This document shows positions 43,119 to 50,555 of a DNA stretch of 64,000 bases, in pieces. The position numbers and the translations under genes are program-made. The notes below the pieces were generated by a model. That model saw only the letters and a list, made by a program, of their open reading frames with translations, was not told the origin of the DNA and searched no databases. The stretch's first letter is position 1, and every line of letters starts with the position of its first letter. Origin of the DNA: Candidatus Kouleothrix ribensis (GTDB lineage Bacteria; Chloroflexota; Chloroflexia; Chloroflexales; Roseiflexaceae); the NCBI GenBank assembly GCA_016722075.1, contig JADKGW010000001.1:248001-312000 (forward strand), given 5' to 3'.

Positions 43119-43256
43119 GGCCGGCGGTTCCAGATCGGCCAGACCTGCCGGCATGTTCGGCGATCGATTCTACACGCTGGTGCGGCCCGGCCCGGCCCAC
43201 CCGCACCAGCGCAGCCTGCTGTACGCCGTGCCGCGTGTGATCCCTCGGGGGCCTCG

Positions 43257-44177
43257 ATGTACGACCTGATCATTATTGGCGGTGGCCCGGCCGGCCTGGC
43301 CGCCGCCAGCTACGCACTTGGCAAGCGGCGCAACTTCCTGCTGATCTACGCCCAGCTGGGCGGCCGCGCCGGCGCGCGCCAGTCGTTGGTCGGCCCGCCC
43401 GCACCTGAGTATCTGGCCGGCGCCGAGGCGGTACGCCAGCTCGGCCAGCTGCTGAGCGCCCAGGCCAGGCATGTGCTGAATGATCAGGTTGACCGGGTTG
43501 AGCACATGGACGGCAGCTTTCAGGTCGCCACCGCGCAGCATGGCGTGTATACCAGCACCACGCTGATCGTCGCCACCGGCGCGGCAGCCCAGCAGCTTGA
43601 TGTGCCGGGCGCGCGCGCGCTGCTGGGCCAGGGGCTGGGCTACTCGGCGACGACCCACGCGCCGCTGCTGGGCGGGCGGGCCGCCGCAGTCGTGGGCGCA
43701 TCGGCGCGGGCGCTGCGCGGCGCGCTCGAGCTGGCCCACGCGGCGGCGCAGGTGTTTCTGATCATCCCCGACCAGACGCCGCTGGCCGCGCCGATGCGCA
43801 GCGCGGTGGCGCACCTGCCGAATGTCGAGGTGCTGGTTGGCTACCAGGTGCGCGAGGTCGTTGGCCCAATGCACCTTACCGAGCTGGTGCTGGTGCGCGA
43901 TCACGACGAGCGCCGGCTGCGCGTCGACGCCGCGTTTATTGCGCTGGGCCTGGTGCCGAATAGCGCGATCGTCAGCCAGATCGTGCATACCAACAGCGCC
44001 GGCTTCATCCAGGTCGATCAGCACAATGCCACGTCGCTGCCGGGGCTGTTCGCGGCCGGCGACGTGACCAGCACGCAGGTCGAGCAGGTGCTGATTGCGA
44101 TCGGCGATGGCACACGCGCGGCGATGAGCGCCCACGACTATCTGCTGCAGCGCAAGCCTGGGCCAGGCGTGGCCTGA
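43257..44177 (+). CDS. Thioredoxin reductase-like flavoprotein lacking CxxC
   Basis: 306 aa, two-domain NAD(P)/FAD oxidoreductase of the TrxR/ferredoxin-NADP reductase group. FAD motif IIGGGPAGLAAASYA at the N-terminus, second ATG motif TLIVATGAAAQQ, and C-terminal GLFAAGDVTSTQVEQVLIAIGDG. Where TrxR has CATC this protein reads YSATTHAP, so the redox disulfide is missing. The NADP Rossmann loop is also unusual (GASARALRGALELA instead of GxGxxA). It may reduce a protein partner without a disulfide. No strong ribosome site. Confidence 0.85.
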   Translation: MYDLIIIGGGPAGLAAASYALGKRRNFLLIYAQLGGRAGARQSLVGPPAPEYLAGAEAVRQLGQLLSAQARHVLNDQVDRVEHMDGSFQVATAQHGVYTSTTLIVATGAAAQQLDVPGARALLGQGLGYSATTHAPLLGGRAAAVVGASARALRGALELAHAAAQVFLIIPDQTPLAAPMRSAVAHLPNVEVLVGYQVREVVGPMHLTELVLVRDHDERRLRVDAAFIALGLVPNSAIVSQIVHTNSAGFIQVDQHNATSLPGLFAAGDVTSTQVEQVLIAIGDGTRAAMSAHDYLLQRKPGPGVA

Positions 44178-44264
44178 GCCGCCTGCCCGGCCGCCGATTG
44201 CGGTTTGTGCGCACTGCGCGCGCAAACAACCGAAAGCAGAAGCAGCGTATCAAGGATCTACACG

Positions 44265-45230
44265 ATGGAAGCCGATAGCCCCGGCGCACTGGCCTGGAGC
44301 CAGGATCGCACGATCGTGCGCTACCCCGACCCGGCGATCGAGACGATCGACCCGCGCTTCCAGCGCTACCGCCTCGGCAGCGCCATAGTCGAGCGGCTGT
44401 GGACGGGCGCGCGCTGGGCCGAAGGGCCGGTCTGGTTCGGCGACGGTCGCTTTCTGCTGTTCTCCGACATCCCAAACAACCGCATGCTGCGCTGGAGCGA
44501 GGAAACCGGTATGGTGACCGTATTCCGCGCGCCATCCAACTATAGCAACGGCAACACCCGTGATCGCCAGGGCCGCCTGGTGAGCTGCGAGCACGGCACC
44601 CGGCGCGTGACACGCACCGAGCACGATGGGCGCATGAGCGTGCTGCTCGATCGTTTCGAGGGCAAACGCCTGAACGCCCCCAACGATCTGGTGGTTCATT
44701 CCGATGGCTCGATCTGGTTCACCGACCCCGGCTACGGCATCATGATGCACTACGAGGGCAACAAAGCCCCGTTTGAGCTGCCGCGCTCGGTGTACCGGCT
44801 CGACCCCGAGCGTGGCGAGGCGACGGTGGTGGCCGACGACTTCGACCGGCCCAACGGCCTGTGCTTCTCGCCCGACGAGCGGCTGCTGTATATTGTCGAC
44901 ACCGGCGCACCGGCGCATATTCGTGTCTTTGAGGTTGAGCAGGGGCGGCTTGGGCACGGCCGCGTGTTCGTGAGCATGCGCCCAGGCGGCTCCGACGGCA
45001 TCCGCACCGACACCGACGGCAACCTGTGGTCGGCGGCCGGCTGGGGTGGGGCCGGCTTCGACGGCGTCCACTGCTACGCGCCCGACGGCACGCTGATCGG
45101 CAAGATTCACCTGCCCGAGGCGTGTTCGAATTTGTGCTTTGGCGGGCTTAAGAAGAACCGGCTGTTTATGACCGCCAGCCAGTCGCTGTATGCGGTGTAT
45201 GTGGAGGCGCTGGGGGCGCAGGTGCCTTAG
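44265..45230 (+). CDS. SMP-30/gluconolactonase family hydrolase
   Basis: 321-aa six-bladed beta-propeller. Typical metal-site segments: WAEGPVWFGDGRFLLFSDIP (Glu ligand), NAPNDLVVHSDGSIWFTDPGYG (Asn ligand), DRPNGLCFSPDERLLYIVDT and SDGIRTDTDGNLWSAAGWGGAG (Asp ligand). Family members hydrolyse gluconolactone or related lactones. AAGGAT precedes the ATG at 44265; the frame is open slightly upstream. Confidence 0.92.
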   Translation: MEADSPGALAWSQDRTIVRYPDPAIETIDPRFQRYRLGSAIVERLWTGARWAEGPVWFGDGRFLLFSDIPNNRMLRWSEETGMVTVFRAPSNYSNGNTRDRQGRLVSCEHGTRRVTRTEHDGRMSVLLDRFEGKRLNAPNDLVVHSDGSIWFTDPGYGIMMHYEGNKAPFELPRSVYRLDPERGEATVVADDFDRPNGLCFSPDERLLYIVDTGAPAHIRVFEVEQGRLGHGRVFVSMRPGGSDGIRTDTDGNLWSAAGWGGAGFDGVHCYAPDGTLIGKIHLPEACSNLCFGGLKKNRLFMTASQSLYAVYVEALGAQVP

Positions 45231-45290
45231 CGGCCGCCCGAAGCTGATCGTGCCATGGCGTGCGCCGCACCCCTGTGCTACAATGCACCT

Positions 45291-47882
45291 ATGACCACCG
45301 ACTTCGCCGCGCTGCTGCGCCGTATGCCCGGCTACAACCAGCAGATTGCGCATATCCAGCCGCTGCCGCCGCGCGCAGCCGGCTTTGCCGAGCCGCAGCA
45401 GCCGCTGCCGGCCGCGCTGGCCGGCGTGCTGGCTGGCTGTGGCGTCGCGCAGCTCTACAGCCACCAGGCCGCCGCGATCGACGCGGCCCGCGCCGGCGCG
45501 CATATTGGCGTCGTCACCGCTACCGCCAGCGGCAAGACGCTATGCTACCAGCTGCCTACGCTCGAGGCCGCGCTAGACGATACCCACAGCCGCGCGCTGT
45601 TCCTGTTCCCAACCAAGGCGCTGGCCCACGATCAGCTGCGCGCGCTGCGTGTGCTGGCCGACCCGCTGGGCCTGCGCGTGGCCACGCTCGACGGCGACAC
45701 GCCGCATGGCCAGCGCGACGCAGTGCGCGCCAGCGCGCAGATCATCCTCTCGAACCCCGATATGCTGCATCGCACGCTGCTGCCCGACCACGCGCGCTGG
45801 CACAGGCTGCTGGCCAACCTGCGCTTCGTAGTGCTCGACGAGTCGCACACCTACCGCGGCGTGTTCGGCACGCACGTGGCGCTGATCGTGCGGCGGCTGC
45901 GCCGGCTGTGCGCGCACTATGGCAGCGCCCCTCAGTTCATCTGCTGCTCGGCCACCAGCGCTAACCCGCACGAGCACCTGGCCGCGCTGGTGGGTGGCCC
46001 GGTGGCGCTGATCGACGACGACGGCGCGCCGCAGGGGGCCAGGCAGTTTGTGCTGTGGAACCCGCCGGTGATTGAGGCAAGGAGACAAGCAGACCGGGAG
46101 ACAAAGGGCCGGTATGGTAATGAAACTGCTGGTCTCCCTGTCCCCCGATCTCCATCTCTCGATAGCGGCCGGCGCCGCTCGACCAATATCGAGACCGCCA
46201 GCCTGCTGGCGATGCTGGTGCGCGCCGAGATCAAGACACTGGCGTTCACGCGTACGCGCCGGGGCGCCGAGCTGGTGCTGCGCTATACGCGCGAGGCGCT
46301 CGAGCACGGCCACGCCGGGCTGGTGCAGCGCGTGGCCGCCTACCGCGCCGGCTACACCTCCGAGGATCGCCGGCGGCTCGAGCAGGCGTTTGTGCGCGGC
46401 GAGCTGCTGGGCATGGTCAGCACCAACGCGCTCGAGCTGGGCGTCGACATCGGCGGCGTCGATGCAGTGCTGATCGGCGGATTCCCCGGCACGGTCGCGA
46501 GCACATGGCAGCAGGCCGGCCGGGCCGGGCGCAGCCAGGGCCACAGCCTGGCCGTGCTGGTGGCGCAAGACGACCCGCTCGACCAGTTCTATATGCGCCA
46601 CCCCGCGCAGTTCTTCGCGCGCTCGCACGAGCATGCCCGCGTCGCGCTCGACAATCCATACATTCTGACCGACCAGCTGCGCTGCGCTGCGGCCGAGCTG
46701 CCGCTCCACGACGCCGACGCGCTGTGGTTCGGGCCGACATTCACCGCGCTGCGCGATTGGCTGCTGCGCCATGGCGAGCTGAGTGTACTTGCCGATGGCA
46801 GGGCCGGGTTGGCCGGGCGCCCCCCGGCCGCGCAGGTGAACATCCGCAGCGCCGATGGCGACCCGGTTGCGCTCAACGACGCCGACAGCGGCCGCACGAT
46901 CGAGCAGGTCGCCGCCACACGCGCGCCGTTCGAGGTCTACCCCGGCGCGATCTATCTGCACCAGGGCGAGGCCTACCAGGTGAGCGCGCTGCATACACGC
47001 CACGCCGAGGCGCGCCGCAGCCAGGTGAACTACTACACCCAGCCGAGCGACGAGACGACAATCAAAGTCGAGCGGGTGCAGCAGCAGCGCCAGCTTGGGC
47101 CGGCCAGCCTGTGCCTCGGCGTGGTCGAGGTGACACGCCAGGTGACCGGCTACAAGCGCAAGGAGCACTATAGCGAGGCAGTGCTCAGCGAGCACGACCT
47201 AGCGCTGCCGCCGCAGACCTTCCGCACGATCGCGGTGTGGTGGACGGTGCCCGACCAGCTGTGCCGGCGCGTCGAGCAGGTGTGCGGTGAGGTGGTCGAC
47301 GCATTGCACGCCATGGAACACGCCGGAATCGGGCTGCTGCCGCTGTTTGCGCAATGCGACCGCGCCGATATCGGCGGGCTCTCGCAGGACGCGCACCCCG
47401 ATACCAAGGCCGCGACGATCTTCGTGTATGATGGGGTGCCGGGCGGCGTGGGCATTGCGCAGATCGGCTACGAGCAGGCTGAGGCATGGTGGGAGCAAGT
47501 TCGCGCGCTGCTGATCGACTGCCCGTGCGCCGAGGGCTGCCCGGCCTGCATCCAATCGCCCAAGTGCGGCAACGGCAACCAGCACCTCTCGAAAGCCGGC
47601 GCGGCGGCGCTGGCCGCGCTGCTGCTGGGCAAGCCCGCGCCAACCGCCAGCACACTGCCCTCGCGCGTGGGGCCGGGCGGGCCGGCCGCTGCGGCCAATC
47701 CGCAGGCGCTGCTCGACGATCTGCGCGGCCGGCTCGAGCGTGCGCGCGCCACCCCGGCCGGGCCACGCCGGGCCGCGCTGCTGATCGCGCTGCGCTACCG
47801 CATCAGCATCGAGCGCGACAAGCTAAGCGGCGAGGCGCGCGAGGCACTTACCGCAATCGAGGCTGAGGCGCACGCGCTGTAG
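45291..47882 (+). CDS. MrfA-like DEAD/DEAH helicase with C-terminal Cys cluster
   Basis: 863-aa superfamily 2 helicase of the YprA/MrfA (DUF1998) type, involved in repair of mitomycin-like damage in Bacillus. Walker A TATASGKTLCY (about residue 75), DESH box (VLDESHTYRG), motif VI AGRAGRSQG, and a zinc cluster CPCAEGCPACIQSPKCG near residue 752. Between the RecA domains (about residues 262-290) is an in-frame insertion containing RQADRETKGRYGNETAG, whose DNA (46076-46163) is a palindromic repeat. No MrfB nuclease is adjacent. Start ATG at 45291 chosen by alignment. Confidence 0.92.
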   Translation: MTTDFAALLRRMPGYNQQIAHIQPLPPRAAGFAEPQQPLPAALAGVLAGCGVAQLYSHQAAAIDAARAGAHIGVVTATASGKTLCYQLPTLEAALDDTHSRALFLFPTKALAHDQLRALRVLADPLGLRVATLDGDTPHGQRDAVRASAQIILSNPDMLHRTLLPDHARWHRLLANLRFVVLDESHTYRGVFGTHVALIVRRLRRLCAHYGSAPQFICCSATSANPHEHLAALVGGPVALIDDDGAPQGARQFVLWNPPVIEARRQADRETKGRYGNETAGLPVPRSPSLDSGRRRSTNIETASLLAMLVRAEIKTLAFTRTRRGAELVLRYTREALEHGHAGLVQRVAAYRAGYTSEDRRRLEQAFVRGELLGMVSTNALELGVDIGGVDAVLIGGFPGTVASTWQQAGRAGRSQGHSLAVLVAQDDPLDQFYMRHPAQFFARSHEHARVALDNPYILTDQLRCAAAELPLHDADALWFGPTFTALRDWLLRHGELSVLADGRAGLAGRPPAAQVNIRSADGDPVALNDADSGRTIEQVAATRAPFEVYPGAIYLHQGEAYQVSALHTRHAEARRSQVNYYTQPSDETTIKVERVQQQRQLGPASLCLGVVEVTRQVTGYKRKEHYSEAVLSEHDLALPPQTFRTIAVWWTVPDQLCRRVEQVCGEVVDALHAMEHAGIGLLPLFAQCDRADIGGLSQDAHPDTKAATIFVYDGVPGGVGIAQIGYEQAEAWWEQVRALLIDCPCAEGCPACIQSPKCGNGNQHLSKAGAAALAALLLGKPAPTASTLPSRVGPGGPAAAANPQALLDDLRGRLERARATPAGPRRAALLIALRYRISIERDKLSGEAREALTAIEAEAHAL
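46076..46163. repeat. Palindromic repeat inserted in the helicase gene
   Basis: GGGAGAC (46096-46102) and GTCTCCC (46132-46138) form the arms; the right part reads CTGCTGGTCTCCCTGTCCCC then CGATCTCC. The insertion is a multiple of three and leaves the frame open. It shares CTGGTCTCCC...CCCGATCTCC-type sequence with the insertion in copA. Confidence 0.7.
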
Positions 47883-48123
47883 CGTACACAGCGCAATGGC
47901 CCTGCTACCGCCAACGATCAATCGGGCTGCCCGCAGGCATATGCGCAGGGCGGCTGATACGCGCAGGCATCATATAGCCCGCCACCATACAACGCCGGCG
48001 CTGGCCTGTGCCACGCGGCATGGGCGCGCGTAGCCCTGGAACAGCGCCCCCGGCCCAGCTAGGCAACCCGCGCTGGTTGCGGTATACTCGGCCAGTATTC
48101 GCGACACAACGAGTAGGACCCGT

Positions 48124-49350
48124 ATGCACGATCAACCATTCATCCTGGGCGTGAACTACTGGCCGCGGCGCAAGGCCATGTACTGGTGGCGCGATTTCGA
48201 CGCCGCCGAGGTGCGCGAGGAGTTCGCAGTAATCAAGGGCCTGGGCATGTCGCTGGTGCGAATCTTCCTGCTGTGGGAGGATTGGCAGCCAACGCCCGGC
48301 AGCGTCGACCCGGCCGCGCTCGACAACCTGGGTACGGTGTGCGAGATTGCCGCCACGCTGGGCTTGCAGCTCGACGTCACGTTCTTCACCGGGCATATGA
48401 GCGGGCCGTCGTGGGCGCCGGGCTGGATGCTGCTGCGCGACCAGCCCATGCCGCCGGGCGTGCGCCAGGTGGTCAGTGCCGGCGAGGTGGTGAACTGCGG
48501 CTACATCAACCCGTATGCCGACGACCTGGCGCTCGACGCGGCCGAGCTGCTGCTGCGCACGGTGGTGGCGCGCTACGCGGGGCACCCGGCGATCGGGCTG
48601 TGGAACCTGGGCAACGAGCCCGACCTGTTCGCCTGGCCGCCCAGCGCTGCGGCCGGCCGCGCCTGGGTGCGGCGCATGGTCGCGGCGATCCGCGCGATCG
48701 ACCCGGCCACACCGATCACCTGCGGGCTGCATGTGCCCGACCTGACCGAGGATACCGGGCTGCGTGCCAACCAGGTTTTCGCCGAGGTCGATCGGGCGGT
48801 GATGCATGGCTACCCCATGTACGCCGACTGGTCGACCGGCCCGCTCGACAGCGACTTTGTGCCGTTCCTGTGCGCGCTCACCAGCGCGCTGTGCGGTAAG
48901 CCCACGCTGATGGAAGAGTTCGGCGGCTGCACCGAGGCGCCCGGCCGGCCGTCGTCGGTGTGGGCGTGGAGCGCGTATGGCCAGCCGCGCGAGCAGTTTA
49001 TGGCCTCGGAAGAAGCGCTGGCCGAGTACCTTGGGCAGGTACTGCCGAAGCTGGTCGAGGTAGGCGCGGCCGGCGCGATGCTGTGGTGCTACGCCGACTA
49101 CACGCCCGACCTATGGGATTGGCCGCCCTGCGACGAGGCCCAGCACGAGCGCTTCTTTGGGCTGGTGCGGCCCGATGGTAGCCTCAAGCCGCACGCCGAG
49201 GTCATCCGCCGCTTCGCCGCCACCCGCCCGACGGTGCAGCCGGCGCGGCGCAGCGTTGTGCTGGGCGGATCGCCCGACGAATTCTACCAGGCGCCGCTCG
49301 AGCGTACACGCGCGCTATACCGCGAGTTCATCGCAGCTTCGGGCAGGTAG
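48124..49350 (+). CDS. Glycoside hydrolase, GH5/GH-A clan type
   Basis: 408-aa TIM-barrel hydrolase with no signal peptide. FILGVNYWPRRKAMYWWRDF and GLGMSLVRIFLLWEDWQP begin the barrel; NLGNEPDLF (about residue 163) carries the acid/base Glu and TLMEEFGGCT (about 262) the nucleophile, as in clan A enzymes (cellulases, mannanases, beta-galactosidase-like). Substrate not assignable. Being intracellular, it may work on imported oligosaccharides. Confidence 0.85.
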   Translation: MHDQPFILGVNYWPRRKAMYWWRDFDAAEVREEFAVIKGLGMSLVRIFLLWEDWQPTPGSVDPAALDNLGTVCEIAATLGLQLDVTFFTGHMSGPSWAPGWMLLRDQPMPPGVRQVVSAGEVVNCGYINPYADDLALDAAELLLRTVVARYAGHPAIGLWNLGNEPDLFAWPPSAAAGRAWVRRMVAAIRAIDPATPITCGLHVPDLTEDTGLRANQVFAEVDRAVMHGYPMYADWSTGPLDSDFVPFLCALTSALCGKPTLMEEFGGCTEAPGRPSSVWAWSAYGQPREQFMASEEALAEYLGQVLPKLVEVGAAGAMLWCYADYTPDLWDWPPCDEAQHERFFGLVRPDGSLKPHAEVIRRFAATRPTVQPARRSVVLGGSPDEFYQAPLERTRALYREFIAASGR

Positions 49351-49414
49351 CGTGCGCGCTGGCCTGCGTCGCTCGGGCAATTGAGCCGGGTTCGGATACA
49401 GAAAGGACTACCCT

Positions 49415-50056
49415 ATGGATCTCGCGGCGATCGACCATGTGCTGACGACCACGCGCTCGGTACGCAAGCGGCTCGACTTCAGCCGGCCAGTCGAGCCCGA
49501 GCTGATCGAGCGCTGCCTCGAGCTTGCCATCCAGGCGCCGAGCGGCTCGGATCGCCAGGGCTGGCATTTTGTGGTAATCACCGATCACGCGCTCAAGCTG
49601 GGCATCGCCGAGCTATACCGGCGATCGTACGGGCGCTACGCCGCCAGCGGCCCGACCAGCGGCCCTGGCGCGGCGCGGCCGGCCCTGCGCAGCTCGTCGG
49701 ATCACCTGGCCGAGCACTTCCACGAGGCGCCTGCGCTGGTGCTCTTCTGCTACGAGGGCCGCCCCGAGCAGCCTAGCCCGGCGGCGCAGGCCGGCCTGTA
49801 CGGCTCGATCCTGCCGGCGGCCTGGTCGTTCATGCTGGCGCTGCGCGCGCGCGGGGTTGGCGCGGCCTGGACGACCCTGCACCTGAAATACGAGCGCGAA
49901 ACTGCCGAGCTGCTGGGCCTGCCGCCGCACCTGACCCAGGCGGTGCTGCTGCCGATCGCCTACTACACCGGCGACGACTTCAAGCCGGCGCCGCGCCAGC
50001 CGGCCGCCGAGCGCACGCACTGGAACGGATGGGGCCGGCGGCGCGTGCGGGAATAG
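49415..50056 (+). CDS. Nitroreductase family protein with repeat-coded C-terminus
   Basis: 213-aa FMN-dependent nitroreductase fold. Starts TTRSVRKRLDFSRPVEPELI, then AIQAPSGSDRQGWHFVVITD, PAAWSFMLALRARGVGAAWT and LLGLPPHLTQAVLLPIAYYTG, all family features. AAAGGAC lies before the ATG. The last about ten codons (GWGRRRVRE and the stop) are the first partial unit of the minisatellite that follows, so the original C-terminus was probably replaced. Confidence 0.9.
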   Translation: MDLAAIDHVLTTTRSVRKRLDFSRPVEPELIERCLELAIQAPSGSDRQGWHFVVITDHALKLGIAELYRRSYGRYAASGPTSGPGAARPALRSSSDHLAEHFHEAPALVLFCYEGRPEQPSPAAQAGLYGSILPAAWSFMLALRARGVGAAWTTLHLKYERETAELLGLPPHLTQAVLLPIAYYTGDDFKPAPRQPAAERTHWNGWGRRRVRE

Positions 50057-50495
50057 GACGCGGACGAACGCGGATGGGGTAGCCAAGTGCGTGCGGGAAT
50101 AGGACGCGGACGAACGCGGACGAACGCGGATGGGGCCGGCGGTGCGTGCAGGAACTAGGACGCGGACGAACGTGGACGAACGCGGATGGGGTAGCCAAGT
50201 GCGTGCAGGAATAGGACACGGACGAACGCGGATGGGGCCGGCGGCGCGTGCGGGAATAGGACACGGACGAACGCGGATGGGGTAGCCAAGTGCGTGCGGG
50301 AATAGGACGCGGACGAACGCGGATGGGCCAGCCAAGTGCGTGCAGGAATAGGACGCGGACGAACGCGGACGAACGCGGATGGGGCAGCCAAGTACGTGCA
50401 GGAATAGGACGCGGACGAACGCGGACGAACGCGGATGGGGCAGCCAAGTGCGTGCAGGAATAGGACGCGGACGAACGTGGACGAACGCGGAGCAG
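50027..50495. repeat. 45-56 bp minisatellite, about nine units
   Basis: Each unit reads GAATAGGACGCGGACGAACG, then CGGATGGGGCAGCCAAGTGC or the variant GGGGCCGGCGGCGCGTGC, then GTGCAG. Some units carry an internal extra CGGACGAACG. The array begins inside the nitroreductase gene and ends at about 50495, near the copA stop. Minus-strand open frames through it translate to a Pro/Arg/Ser repeat; I treat them as artefacts. Units are directly abutting with no spacers, so it is not a CRISPR array. Confidence 0.92.
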
Positions 50496-50555
50496 AAGCT
50501 GCGCCAGCCGGCCTCGGCAGATCGGGGCGCAGCGGCCGGCTGGCGCGCGGTGCGG

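Noticed and set aside
45573..47195. 540-aa open frame on the minus strand
   Set aside because: It lies entirely antisense to the MrfA-like helicase, has no recognisable domain and arises from GC-rich codon bias.
49613..50447. Minus-strand frames coding PSAFVRV/IPART-type repeats
   Set aside because: They translate the minisatellite and the antisense of nitroreductase; no start signal or family.
50027..50495. Possible CRISPR array
   Set aside because: Units are directly abutting with no unique spacers, and no cas genes are present; it is a minisatellite.
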